This document shows positions 41,062 through 49,009 of a stretch of 49,009 nt of DNA, in pieces. Under the pieces are notes generated by a model. The model had not been told where the DNA came from. It did not search any database and saw only the letters and a program-made list of their open reading frames with translations. This DNA comes from Bacillota bacterium (GTDB lineage Bacteria > Bacillota > Sulfobacillia > JAJZYS01 > JAJYTV01). Position 1 is the stretch's first letter. Each line of letters begins with the position of its first letter. The stretch lies in the NCBI GenBank assembly GCA_021799275.1, contig JAJZAT010000025.1:1-49009 (forward strand), in the 5' to 3' direction. The translations under genes were made by a program, and so were the position numbers.

Positions 41062-41799
41062 CTACTTGCTCCCCGTCTTGACCACGGTACCGGTGCTCCC
41101 GCTCGTGCCGCCGCCGATCGGAATTGTGATCGGCGCCATGCTGCCACCCGTCACCACCGTCGATGGGACTTGGCCCGCGAGCCACTCTTGCGCGACCGGT
41201 ACCTGCACCTTGAGGTGAACCTCGTCCGACACGAGCGGCACGATGATCTGCACCATCGTGTCGGTGTCCAGGTACACGGTGAGCATGGTCTGGTTGTAGC
41301 CGGCCTGCTGGAAGGACTCGTGAAAGTTGATGGTCAGGGCGCCATAGGGAATGAGCGTCACGGGGATCATCGGGCCGTACGACGAGAACAGTTTCGAGCC
41401 GAGCGCCTGGCCCAGAGGGATCGTGATCGGATCGCGCGGCAGGTGGTGCAGCGCCGACTGGATGGCCACCGCCGCCTTCCCGACCTCGTCGTTGATCCGG
41501 GGCAGGTCCGGTTGCACGAAAGCGATGCCTCCCTGCACGTGCACCTGGAAGAGGTTCGCGTTGTCCTGGCCGAGATCGCGCTCCAGGGCCGTGGAGAGCA
41601 CCCGCACCGCAAGCTGCTGGGCCTCGATCTTCGAGAGGTCGAGGACCGTCTGGTCGAGGTTGAGTTCGAGCAGCACGACGCTGCCCACCGCGAGCAGCAC
41701 AAGGCCGCCCACCAGCCACGAGCCGAAGTGGATCGGCTGCAGGACAAAGCGTCGCAGCGTTCGATCGATCTGACGACGTAGATCCCCGAGGCGCGGCAT
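41062..41799 (-). CDS. yunB: Sporulation protein YunB
   Basis: The 245-residue protein has a basic N-terminus, one membrane helix (FGSWLVGGLVLLAVGSVVLLEL) and the YunB pattern: LDQTVLDLSKIEAQQLAVRVLSTAL, ITIPLGQALGSKLFSSYGPMIPVTLIPYGALTINFHESFQQAGYNQTMLTVYLDTDTMVQIIVPLVSDEVHLKVQVPVAQEWLAGQVPS. YunB is needed for normal spore formation in Bacillus and is expressed in the mother cell. The ATG at 41799 follows GGAAGGTGGAG. It is a strong sign that the host forms spores. Confidence 0.88.
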   Translation of the reverse strand: MPRLGDLRRQIDRTLRRFVLQPIHFGSWLVGGLVLLAVGSVVLLELNLDQTVLDLSKIEAQQLAVRVLSTALERDLGQDNANLFQVHVQGGIAFVQPDLPRINDEVGKAAVAIQSALHHLPRDPITIPLGQALGSKLFSSYGPMIPVTLIPYGALTINFHESFQQAGYNQTMLTVYLDTDTMVQIIVPLVSDEVHLKVQVPVAQEWLAGQVPSTVVTGGSMAPITIPIGGGTSGSTGTVVKTGSK

Positions 41800-41818
41800 G
41801 GCTCCACCTTCCCCTGGA

Positions 41819-42344
41819 GCCTATGCCGGAGGCTTTGTACGCCTTTCCGATGGATCGTGCCGTCCCGCCCAAAGACGCCTCCGGGGGGCACGCAGAACCA
41901 GCCTTGACCCGCCCGATTCCACGGGCGCCGGCGTTTCGCCCCGCGCCGGTTCCACGTTGGCCGCCGACTCCGGTACGTTCGGTGGTCACGCCAGCGGCTC
42001 CCCGCACGGCATCTGTTTCGAAGGCGACCGGCACCTACCCACCCAGGTCGAAGAGCCTCGCTCCGGGCCGGACGGCGCTGGAACGAGACTGATTCGCATC
42101 TGGTCGACGAGCATGGCGCCTGGTGCTGCGCCCCCTAGCCCGACGGCGATGGAGGCGTCCTGTCGCCGGCGGCGGCCAGCGCGGCCATCCGGGCCGTCCT
42201 GCCGTGCGGCGCCGGCCGCCCGCTCAAGCCTGGTGGCCGTCGCAAGACGGAGGTCCGATTCTGGCGGACAGTTGACCAGTTGCGCAGGTGCGCGACCATG
42301 CGGGGTAGAAAATGACAACTGCCGGAGAGCGGGAGGTGATGGGC
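41819..42344. other. Intergenic region between yunB and the CheC-like gene
   Basis: About 500 bp between divergent genes with no convincing coding frame; the apparent frames are Arg/Pro/Gly-rich and lack sites. A weak promoter for the CheC-like gene may be TTGACC near 42271, but no matching -10 is clear. Confidence 0.4.
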
Positions 42345-42884
42345 GTGATCCCTCAGTTCCTTCCTGGACGCGGCAGCGACCTCAGGGAATTGAACCAGGC
42401 CCTGAGCGACCTGCTCGGCGTACCCGTCCGCACCCGCGAACTGCGACGCGGCATCGCCGCGATCGCGGAAGCATCCAGCCTCGCGGAATCTCCCGAAGAG
42501 CCCGAAGTCGGCGTGCACATCGCGGTGCGCGGCCAGTTCACCGGCCGTCTCCTGCTGCTGATGCGACCCGGGGACGCTCGCCGCATCGGCAGCCTCCTCG
42601 GCGAAGGGGATGCGCCGTCGGAAGAGGTCCTGGACGCCTGCCGCGAGGTGGGCATGATCATCGCCGGCCACTACCTTTCCGCGGTCGAGAAGTTTGCCGG
42701 TGAGCTGGGCATGCCCACGCCGCCCGCCTCCGGTGTCGACATGATGGCGGCGATCGTCCAGTCCGTGGTCGCGAATGCGGGCGAAGGCGCCATCGCGAGC
42801 CTCTTCGCGATCGAGCTCGAGGACCCGTCCGGACCGATGCAGCTGACGCTTCTCGTCCTGCGCGACGCGCCGATCGGCAACTAG
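42345..42884 (+). CDS. CheC-like chemotaxis phosphatase-family protein
   Basis: About 179 residues with the CheC/CheX fold pattern: LNQALSDLLGVPV, VGVHIAVRGQFTGRLLLLMRPGDA, then EVLDACREVGMIIAGHYLSAVEKFAGELGMPTPP, which corresponds to the ExxN phosphatase helix. The catalytic Asn position is Met here and no second motif is visible, so phosphatase activity is doubtful. I favour the GTG at 42345, with GGGAGG 8 nt upstream, over an ATG at 42312 without a site. No chemotaxis or flagellar genes are near. Confidence 0.65.
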   Translation: MIPQFLPGRGSDLRELNQALSDLLGVPVRTRELRRGIAAIAEASSLAESPEEPEVGVHIAVRGQFTGRLLLLMRPGDARRIGSLLGEGDAPSEEVLDACREVGMIIAGHYLSAVEKFAGELGMPTPPASGVDMMAAIVQSVVANAGEGAIASLFAIELEDPSGPMQLTLLVLRDAPIGN

Positions 42885-42894
42885 GGCCCGTAGG

Positions 42895-42932
42895 AGGATG
42901 CGGGCGGGGCATCGCTGCCCCGCCCGCATCCT
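42895..42932. terminator. Bidirectional terminator between convergent genes
   Basis: A perfect 16-bp stem, AGGATGCGGGCGGGGC (42895-42910) and its complement at 42917-42932, encloses a 6-nt loop. It lies between the CheC-like stop (42884) and the PadR stop (42937), so it can serve both. The T-runs are poor, as is common in GC-rich genomes. Confidence 0.8.
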
Positions 42933-42936
42933 CTCG

Positions 42937-43398
42937 TCATGCGTGATAGCGTGCGATCAACCTGCCAAGCCGTCGATGCTCCTCCTCGAGATGAGGCACC
43001 CAGCTCTTCAGCATCTCCTCGCCTGCGGGTGTGAGCTCGTAGACCCGCCGGCCCCCGCCGTCTCCGGCCTCCCAGCGGGATGCCACGGCCCCCACCTCCT
43101 CCAGCTCCCCGAGCGCCCGGTAGACGCTGGAGACATCGGGCATCGCTCCCGGCCTCGGCAGGACGTCGCCGAGCTCGCCGAGCAGCGCGTAGCCATGCTG
43201 GGGACCCTTGCGCAACAGGATCAGAAGCGTCGGGATCAGGTGGTGGTGCCCGCGGCGTCCTTGCGCGAACGGGCCACCCCGGCGGCCGACCCGGGCGTGC
43301 CCCGGGCCATGCGGCCCTGCGAAGCGGCCGAACCCCATCCCGTGCATCACGTCCAGGTCGTCGCCGGTTCGTCTCATGCCGTATCCACGCATAGCCAT
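42937..43398 (-). CDS. PadR-family transcriptional regulator
   Basis: The 153-residue protein has a Gly/His/Arg-rich N-terminal extension (about 1-50) followed by the PadR winged helix: LIPTLLILLRKGPQHGYALLGELGDVL, DVSSVYRALGELEEVGAVASRWE, GGGRRVYELTPAGEEML, and a short C-terminal helix. The extension contains several His residues and might bind metal or DNA backbone. ATG codons at 43398 and 43392 are both possible; GGAGG spacing suits the second better. It is transcribed alone with an operator in its promoter. Confidence 0.88.
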   Translation of the reverse strand: MAMRGYGMRRTGDDLDVMHGMGFGRFAGPHGPGHARVGRRGGPFAQGRRGHHHLIPTLLILLRKGPQHGYALLGELGDVLPRPGAMPDVSSVYRALGELEEVGAVASRWEAGDGGGRRVYELTPAGEEMLKSWVPHLEEEHRRLGRLIARYHA

Positions 43399-43409
43399 CG
43401 CCTCCGAAC

Positions 43410-43440
43410 CAAGTATATGCGTTGTGCAAATACTTGTCGA
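43410..43440 (-). promoter_or_regulatory. PadR promoter overlapping a dyad operator
   Basis: CAAGTATATGC (43410-43420) and GCAAATACTTG (43426-43436) form an inverted repeat with one mismatch and a 5-nt spacer. On the minus strand TCGACA (43435-43440, -35) and TATACT (43412-43417, -10) are 17 bp apart and lie inside or beside the dyad, so bound PadR would block transcription. This fits negative autoregulation. Confidence 0.7.
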
Positions 43441-43461
43441 GTGCGCGCTTTTGCGTTTTGC

Positions 43462-44664
43462 CTATTCTGCGATGCGCAGGAAGCGGTGCTTGCCGACCCG
43501 CAGCGTCGCGCCGGCGTGCTGGCGGAGGTCCTCGTCCCAGCCGAGACGGGACTCGCCCGAGCGGACCGCGCCCTGGTCGGCCAGACGTCTCGCCTCCGTG
43601 ATCGACTGCACGAGCCCTGCCCGCACCAACACTGCGGCGACGTCCGTGCGCTCGGCGTCGCCCAGGCGGATCGAGGGCGCGTCCGGCGGCACCTCATGGC
43701 GCGAGAACGTGGCGGCAAACCGGTCGCGCGCCGCGGCGCCGGCCGGCCGCCCGTTGTAGAGCGCGACGGTGCGTTCGGCCATCTCGGCCTTCACGTCCCG
43801 TGGGTTGGCGGCACCAGACTCGAGGCTCCCGAGCCGCTCGGACACTTCGCCTGGGGTCATGTCGGCGGCAAGCAGCAGGTATTCGCCGATCAGATGGTCG
43901 GGGATCGACATGAGCTTGCCGAACATCTCGTCTGGATTCTCGTTGATCGCTACATAATTGCCAAGCGACTTCGACATCTTCTGGCTGCCGTCGAGCCCCG
44001 TGAGGATCGGCATGAGCACAAGCACCTGCGGTTCCATGCCGTGATCGCGCTGAAGCTGGCGACCCATCAGCAGATTGAACTTCTGCTCGGTCGCACCGAG
44101 CTCCACGTCCGCCTTGAGCGCCACGGAGTCGTAGCCCTGCATCAGCGGGTAGATGAGTTCGTGCAGGTAGATCGGCTGATTGTCCCTGAAACGCTTCAGG
44201 AAGTCCTCGCGTTCTAACATCCGGGCAACCGTCGACCGGCTGGCCAGTTGCAGGGCGCCCGTGAAGCCCAGGGCCCTCAGCCACTCGGAGTTGCGCCGCA
44301 CCTCGATCTGCGAGAGATCGAGGATGGCCCCCACCTGCTCGAGGAAGGCGGCCGCCGCCGCCTCTACCGCCGCCTCGTCGAGCGCGGGGCGGGTGTCGGA
44401 ACGGCCACTCGGATCCCCCACTCTGCTGGTCTCGTCGCCGATCAGGAAGACGGCCCGGTGACCAAGTCGCTGAAATGCGGCAAGCCGCCTCAAGACCACC
44501 GCATGGCCAAGGGTGATCACGGGTGCGGTGGTGTCCACCCCCAGCTTGGCGACCAGCGGTTTGCCGCGCTCGAGCTTCCTTCTAAGTTCCTCGGTCTCGA
44601 TGACTTCGGCCGCGCCTTGCGTCAGAATACCGATCTGCTCTTCGACAGACTTTATCGGGTCCAC
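43462..44664 (-). CDS. tyrS: Tyrosyl-tRNA synthetase
   Basis: About 400 residues: KLGVDTTAPVITLGHAVVL is the HIGH-type site, KMSKSLGNYV the KMSKS loop, and the C-terminal S4 domain (LVQSITEARRLADQGAV) binds the tRNA. It charges tRNA-Tyr. The open frame extends to a TTG at 44679, but an extended -10 (TGG TATAAT, 44682-44687) would start transcription near 44675, downstream of that TTG. The GTG at 44664 is therefore the better start, with only a GGAG directly before it. No T-box leader fits in the short 5' region. Confidence 0.93.
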   Translation of the reverse strand: MDPIKSVEEQIGILTQGAAEVIETEELRRKLERGKPLVAKLGVDTTAPVITLGHAVVLRRLAAFQRLGHRAVFLIGDETSRVGDPSGRSDTRPALDEAAVEAAAAAFLEQVGAILDLSQIEVRRNSEWLRALGFTGALQLASRSTVARMLEREDFLKRFRDNQPIYLHELIYPLMQGYDSVALKADVELGATEQKFNLLMGRQLQRDHGMEPQVLVLMPILTGLDGSQKMSKSLGNYVAINENPDEMFGKLMSIPDHLIGEYLLLAADMTPGEVSERLGSLESGAANPRDVKAEMAERTVALYNGRPAGAAARDRFAATFSRHEVPPDAPSIRLGDAERTDVAAVLVRAGLVQSITEARRLADQGAVRSGESRLGWDEDLRQHAGATLRVGKHRFLRIAE

Positions 44665-44681
44665 CTCCGGCTTGAACAAGG

Positions 44682-44687
44682 ATTATA
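44682..44687 (-). promoter_or_regulatory. Extended -10 element for tyrS
   Basis: TATAAT on the minus strand preceded by TGG forms an extended -10. It implies an mRNA start around 44675, leaving about 10 nt before the GTG at 44664. The -35 is not clear. Confidence 0.55.
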
Positions 44688-44735
44688 CCACGGGCGGCCT
44701 CTCTTGGCGCCTTCCCGACCGCGTACCGTAAAAGG

Positions 44736-44741
44736 TATACT
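44736..44741 (+). promoter_or_regulatory. Possible -10 element for the penicillin-binding protein gene
   Basis: TATACT lies 35 nt upstream of the ATG at 44776 on the plus strand, back to back with the tyrS promoter. No good -35 is seen 17 bp upstream. Confidence 0.4.
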
Positions 44742-44775
44742 CACGGGGAGTCGCCCCGGCCAAAGGGGGTACACG

Positions 44776-47463
44776 ATGTCCCGCCAGCAAGGTCCGACAC
44801 GCCCAAAGCGCCGAGTGATCTGGTGGCGCCTCATCCTGGTAGTCGTGGCAAGCTTCGTCGTCCTGCTCATCCTCGCAGGTGCCGGGCTATTGTTCTACGA
44901 GGCGCGCAGCCTGCCCAGCGTAGCGAATTTCACGTCCCAGTCCGCGACCTCGTCCCGCATCTACGACCGCAACGGTCATTACGTGACGTCGATCGGGCTG
45001 CACAACGCGATCCCGGTCTCGCTGAACCGGGTACCCCACGATCTGGTCAGGGCCCTGATCGATACCGAGGACCGTACCTTCTATACCAACTGGGGCATCT
45101 CGTTCCGCGGCATCGCCCGTTCGCTCATCGCCGACGTCCTCCACCACAGCTTCGTCGAGGGCGCCTCAACCATCACGCAGCAGGTGGCGCGCGACCGTTA
45201 TCTGACGGACACCAAGTCGATCACCCGCAAGATCCGCGAGGCCCTCCTGTCGCTCGAGCTCACGCGGGACTACACCAAGAACGAGATCCTGAACGTCTAC
45301 CTGAACGAAGTGTACCTGGGCAATGGCGCCTACGGCTTCGGCCAGGCCGCGCGGGCCTATTTCGGCGTGCCCATTCAGAAGCTGGACCTCGCCCAGTCGG
45401 CGATGCTCGCCGGCCTGCCTCAGGCCCCGTCCTACTACGACCCCTACTACAACCTGAAGGCCGCCAAGGCGCGCCAGAAGATCGTGCTCGAGAACATGGT
45501 GGCGCAGGGCGACATCAGCCAGAGTCAGGCGACCGCGGCCTACAAGGAGCCGCTGCACCTGCAGTCCAACCTGGGCACCCAGAGCTACCCCTACCCCTGG
45601 TTCGTCGAGGCGGTCATCAACAGCTTGCAGGGGCACATCCCTCTGCAGAAGATCTTGAACGGCGGCCTGAACATCTTCACGACGCTCGATCCGAAGATCC
45701 AGACGATCGCGCAGAACTCCGTCTCGTCCGTGATGGAGAAGGCGTTCCCGTCCAGCGCCGAGACGCCGGAGCCGGAAGCGGCCGCCGTCGTCATGAACCC
45801 GAGGAACGGGGATGTCCTGGCGATCGTCGGCGGGCGCACGCATCCGGTGGCGTTCGCCTTGGACCGGGCGTTTGCGAGCCGCCAGTCCGGGTCGTCGATC
45901 AAGCCCTTGTCCGAGTACCCGGCGGCCCTGGAGCAGGGCATGACCGAGGCCACCGTCATCGATGACGGCCCCTGGATGAAGGTCGGTGGCAAGTGGTGGC
46001 CCAACAACGACAACTTCGTCTACAACGGCCGCATCACGATGCGGCACTCGCTCGCCATCTCCGACAACAACAACTCGGTGCACCTGCTCAACATGGTAGG
46101 TGTGCAGGCCGGCTTCGACATGGCCACGCAGCGCTTCGGGCTGCCGCTGATCGCACCCCCCGCCCAGCCGAACGACATGAACCTCGCCATGGGTATCGGC
46201 GGCCTTACGAAGGGCGTCACCCCGATGCAGATGGCGGACGCCTACGCCACCTACGCCAACGAGGGACTGAGGCCGAAGGCGATCCTCGTCCGCAAGGTGG
46301 TCGCGCCGAGCGGCCAGATCCTCTACCAGCAGAAGCCGCATCTCATGTACGAGCTCTCGCCGCAGATCAGCTACATCATGATCAACATGATGGAGGCGGT
46401 GTTCAGCGAGCCTGGCGCCACCGCGTACGGCGCGTCGATCGGGCGCCCCGCCGCAGGCAAGACCGGTACCTCGAACCAGGGTCGCGACGGCTGGTTCCTC
46501 GGCTTCACGCCGCAGCTCGTCACGGCGGTCTGGGAGGGCTACGACAACGAGCAGCCGCAGCCGAACACGTACGGCGCGACCTACGCGCTGCCGATCTGGG
46601 AACAGATCATGTCGCAGGCGTCGTCCGGCATGCCCGTCGAGAACTTCGTGCGTCCGCCGGGGATCGTCAGCGTCAAGGTGGACATGAAGAGCGGCCTGCT
46701 GCCCTCGCCCTTGACGCCGTCCCAGTACATCCGCTCGTACCTCTTCGTCCAGGGCACCCAGCCGACGCAGATCTCGAACGTCTGGGTCCAGCAGCAGGTC
46801 GACGCCCTCCATCCCAAGGAGCTCTGGTCGCCTGCCTGCCTTCCTGACCCGCCCGAGACGAAGCTCTTCCTGACCGTACCGACCGACATCAAGATCGGTC
46901 CAGGCATTCCGCTGCCGACCGACAGCAGCCTCTGGGTGCCGAGCACGTACTGCAACGGCTCCTCCTCCGGCTCCGGCGGTGGCAACGGCGGTTCGGGCGG
47001 CTCCGGGAGCGGCTCCGGCAGCGGTTCCGGGAATGGTGGCGGCGGCGGCAGCCCTGGCCAGGAGACGCTCAGCATCACGATCCAGCAGAACCAGATGAGC
47101 CCGACGCAGCTCTCCGCCACGGTCGGGACGCCCGTGACCCTCACGGTGCAGAACCTCGACACGGCTCCGCACCAGTTCCAGCTGCAGACCTTCATGCCGA
47201 GCGCGGAAGTGGTACCGCCGCAGGGCAGCATCTCGATCGGCTTCACGCCGACGCAGCCCGGCAACTTCACCTACACCCTGCAGGACCAGCCGCAGGCGGT
47301 CGGAACGCTCCAGGTCTCACCGGCGGCAAGTCCAACGGGACCGACGCAGCCGACCGGTCCCACTCAGCCTACCCAGCCGACCGGTCCCATACAGCCTACC
47401 CAGCCGACCGGTCCCATACAGCCTACCCAGCCGACCAGTCCCACGGGACCCACATCGCCCTGA
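44776..47463 (+). CDS. Class A penicillin-binding protein with C-terminal cupredoxin-like domain
   Basis: The 895-residue protein has a membrane anchor (about 18-40), a GT51 glycosyltransferase domain with E98 in EDRTFY and EGASTITQQ, and a transpeptidase domain with S373-x-x-K376, SDNN and K562-T-G. It polymerises and cross-links peptidoglycan outside the membrane. After a Gly/Ser linker (about 735-760) comes a beta-sandwich, ETLSITIQQNQMSPTQLSATVGTPVTLTVQNLDTAPHQF...FTPTQPGNFTYTL, of cupredoxin type. It lacks the usual Cys ligand. PTQPTGPIQ repeats end the protein. The ATG at 44776 has AAAGGGGG upstream. Confidence 0.92.
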   Translation: MSRQQGPTRPKRRVIWWRLILVVVASFVVLLILAGAGLLFYEARSLPSVANFTSQSATSSRIYDRNGHYVTSIGLHNAIPVSLNRVPHDLVRALIDTEDRTFYTNWGISFRGIARSLIADVLHHSFVEGASTITQQVARDRYLTDTKSITRKIREALLSLELTRDYTKNEILNVYLNEVYLGNGAYGFGQAARAYFGVPIQKLDLAQSAMLAGLPQAPSYYDPYYNLKAAKARQKIVLENMVAQGDISQSQATAAYKEPLHLQSNLGTQSYPYPWFVEAVINSLQGHIPLQKILNGGLNIFTTLDPKIQTIAQNSVSSVMEKAFPSSAETPEPEAAAVVMNPRNGDVLAIVGGRTHPVAFALDRAFASRQSGSSIKPLSEYPAALEQGMTEATVIDDGPWMKVGGKWWPNNDNFVYNGRITMRHSLAISDNNNSVHLLNMVGVQAGFDMATQRFGLPLIAPPAQPNDMNLAMGIGGLTKGVTPMQMADAYATYANEGLRPKAILVRKVVAPSGQILYQQKPHLMYELSPQISYIMINMMEAVFSEPGATAYGASIGRPAAGKTGTSNQGRDGWFLGFTPQLVTAVWEGYDNEQPQPNTYGATYALPIWEQIMSQASSGMPVENFVRPPGIVSVKVDMKSGLLPSPLTPSQYIRSYLFVQGTQPTQISNVWVQQQVDALHPKELWSPACLPDPPETKLFLTVPTDIKIGPGIPLPTDSSLWVPSTYCNGSSSGSGGGNGGSGGSGSGSGSGSGNGGGGGSPGQETLSITIQQNQMSPTQLSATVGTPVTLTVQNLDTAPHQFQLQTFMPSAEVVPPQGSISIGFTPTQPGNFTYTLQDQPQAVGTLQVSPAASPTGPTQPTGPTQPTQPTGPIQPTQPTGPIQPTQPTSPTGPTSP
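47341..47440 (+). repeat. In-frame Pro/Thr/Gln/Gly repeats at the PBP C-terminus
   Basis: The 3' end of the gene repeats a unit of about 27 bp encoding PTQPTGPIQ-like segments, with at least three near-identical copies. It gives a flexible surface tail and is prone to copy-number change by slippage. Confidence 0.8.
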
Positions 47464-47474
47464 CCCAGAAGCCA

Positions 47475-47505
47475 GGGGACCGCAGTGCAGGCTGCGGTCC
47501 CCTTT
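47475..47505 (+). terminator. Intrinsic terminator of the PBP gene
   Basis: GGGGACCGCAG (47475-47485) pairs with CTGCGGTCCCC (47492-47502), followed by TTTCCTT. It starts 12 nt after the stop codon. Confidence 0.88.
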
Positions 47506-47926
47506 CCTTGGCGATGAGCGCGGCGCAGCCGATCCCAGCGTCGCGTCTGTTCATGCCTTCCTGACTCCCGCAGGAGCGAAGCCGCCGCCATAGACCTGTG
47601 CATCGTCCAGGCCTCGCGTTGCTCGATACTCTATATGCAACCCCGAACGCAGCCCTGGAGCCATCGGTAGATGACGGAGAGTCCCTTGCCGACTGGCCAC
47701 CGCATGGCGAGCATCTCGGTCGTGGCGCCTGTACCTTGGGGGCCGCTTCGTCCCGCAAGGGCCAAGACGCAGCACGTACGCAAGGCGGGGATCGGCACGA
47801 CGTGGCCGATCCCCGCCAACCGATCCTTAGCTAGATCTTGCTGAAAAAGCCTGTCTGGACAGGAGGTGGGTGGCCCGGGCCACGGCGTTTTGCGGGGGTG
47901 TGGGTCGCCTTGCACCTTCGGCCGGG
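47506..47926. other. Gene-free stretch before the terminal insertion-sequence remnant
   Basis: No gene is recognised in these 420 bp. A perfect 13-bp inverted repeat, GGCGGGGATCGGC (47784-47796) with its complement at 47805-47817, lies here and may be the terminator of a lost gene; no T-run follows on either side. Confidence 0.4.
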
Positions 47927-48871
47927 CTACCGGGTAGCTGCTCGGCGGAGGTTGTGGGCGAGGATCGCGAGCCCCACACCGGCGGCCACGCGGTCATATC
48001 CCCTGTAGCGGGATCGGCGGAGGCCGTACCCTCGCTTGAGGCGACTGATAGTTGCCTCACTGCCGGATCTCCAAGCCTGCGCTCTGCGGAAGGATCGACG
48101 CTGCTGGAATCGCCGGCGGTCAGCGGAGACTTTGCCGCGTTTGGGGATGGCGACGTTGCGTACACCGAGGTCATGGCAGCCGGTGTGGTTGGCGGCTTTG
48201 TCATAGCCGCGGTCGGTGGCGACGACCCAGGGTGGTCTACGGAAACGGGTTTTGTGCCGGTGAACGGCAGGTAGGAGAGCGTCGGCATCCGGTGGATTGC
48301 CCCGGTAGTCGGTGACAAAACCGCCCTCGGCCTCGATGATCTGGGTCTTGTAGCCGAACTGCACCGGCTTGCCGAGCTTGCCTTTGACGATGGGCCGGGC
48401 GTCGGGGTCGGCGATGCTCACAACCCGGTCTGGGATATGAACCTCGCCTCGGAGAACAGATCGGTGCTGGGCAATGACCCGTCCGAGGAGATCTTGCGTT
48501 CGTTCCAGGCGCTCAGCGAGCCGCCTTACCGGGCGGGCCACCTGGTCTGAGGCGGCAGCGAGCGCCTCTTTCGCCTGCTGCCCGACGCGACTTGTGGCCC
48601 GCATCTGGGACTCGGCGATCCGCGCGATCTCCGCCGTGACTTCGCGTACCTTCTGCACAGCCCGCCCCGTGCGGTGCCTAAGGTGCTTGGCGATCCGGAG
48701 CAGCCGCCGCTGCACGCTGCGGCTGTGATCCACCAGGCGCTCGACGCCGTCACCGAGCAGTTCCCGGATCCTGCGGCCGACACGGGTGACTTTGCGGAGG
48801 CCATCGGCGATCAGCTGACTGTCCGTCGGGTAGTGGATGTTCGCTTCCACCACGGTCGAGTCAATACGCAT
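47927..48871 (-). pseudogene. ISNCY-like transposase, N-terminally truncated
   Basis: The 314-residue frame starts at RIDSTVVEANIHYPTDSQLI, which carries the first catalytic Asp. It contains WVVATDRGYD (second Asp) and ends with GSEATISRLKRGYGLRRSRYRG (Glu), typical of DDE transposases of the ISNCY/IS1202-like type. Upstream codons stay in frame back to a TAG near 48953 (reading ISTALEPISQKVIRGRR), but the family's N-terminal 100 or more residues are missing. The element is therefore broken, or its rearranged start lies beyond the window. Confidence 0.75.
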
Positions 48872-49009
48872 CCTGCGCCCGCGGATGACCTTCTGGGAGA
48901 TTGGCTCAAGTGCTGTTGAAATTCTGAGTGATTGATGCCACTATACACCACTTAGGGGACGGTTGCAACACCGGAGGTCAAGATTAGATATCTGGACCTC
49001 TGGGCTTTA

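Noticed and set aside
41986-42318. 110-residue minus-strand frame upstream of the CheC-like gene
   Set aside because: Low-complexity composition, no ribosome binding site and no recognisable domain.
47784-47817. Perfect 13-bp inverted repeat as a terminator
   Set aside because: No gene ends nearby on either strand and neither side has a T-run; noted only within the gene-free stretch.
1-49009. CRISPR arrays, rRNA or tRNA genes, prophage modules
   Set aside because: No regularly spaced repeats, rRNA-like blocks, tRNA cloverleaves or phage structural genes were found on reading both strands.

Overview
The window is GC-rich DNA (roughly two-thirds G+C by eye). GTG and TTG starts behind strong GGAGG-type ribosome binding sites are common. 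The gene content points to an endospore-forming, Gram-positive Bacillota of a high-GC lineage. The markers are a YunB sporulation protein, a BofC-like protein next to ruvCAB (as in Bacillus), a SigI/RsgI pair, a KimA potassium importer and a class A penicillin-binding protein. The exact taxon cannot be fixed from the sequence. A Sulfobacillus/Thermaerobacter/Symbiobacterium-like lineage is my inference. No rRNA, tRNA or CRISPR array was seen.

Layout. 1-930: C-terminal part of a TnpB nuclease gene with a possible omega-RNA end and a strong hairpin. 971-7342: tartrate/D-malate-type dehydrogenase, succinate-semialdehyde dehydrogenase, a lipoprotein, a VTT-domain membrane protein, and a histidine kinase/response regulator pair. 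7624-11936: a minus-strand operon for propionyl-CoA/methylmalonyl-CoA metabolism (mutase large subunit, epimerase, carboxyltransferase, small OadG-like subunit, biotin carrier). 12274-19411: a housekeeping block reading leftward, nadE, yebC, bofC-like, ruvC, ruvA, ruvB, DUF2905, sigI, rsgI, yajC. 19594-23716: glycosylasparaginase, a small Cys-rich ORF, a frameshifted isocitrate lyase pseudogene, a HEYHH metalloprotease and a methyltransferase.

23933-33657: an accessory island between two direct, diverged repeats of about 86 bp. It holds a NifX-like relic, an IS4-type transposase with altered catalytic residues, and a minus-strand operon tusA - mvhD-like - hdrA/gltD fusion - hdrA - winged helix - hdrC - hdrB - dsrE - winged helix. 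The genes suggest a cytoplasmic sulfur-carrier and heterodisulfide-reductase-like complex in which sulfane sulfur moves through TusA and DsrE and electrons through HdrBC, two HdrA-type flavoproteins and the MvhD-like subunit, possibly to NAD(P). The single HdrB/HdrC set, the absence of a lipoate-binding protein gene and the HdrA-GltD fusion differ from the textbook sHdr layout. This is the best candidate for an incompletely described system here.

34274-47463: ECF sigma/anti-sigma pair; kimA; a MerR-peroxiredoxin fusion regulator with an MFS exporter and a well-placed MerR-type operator, this cassette being bracketed by a 96%-identical duplication of the yunB 3' end; yunB; a CheC-like protein; a PadR regulator with a promoter-embedded operator; tyrS; and a class A PBP carrying a C-terminal cupredoxin-like domain. 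47927 to the end: a degraded ISNCY-like transposase.
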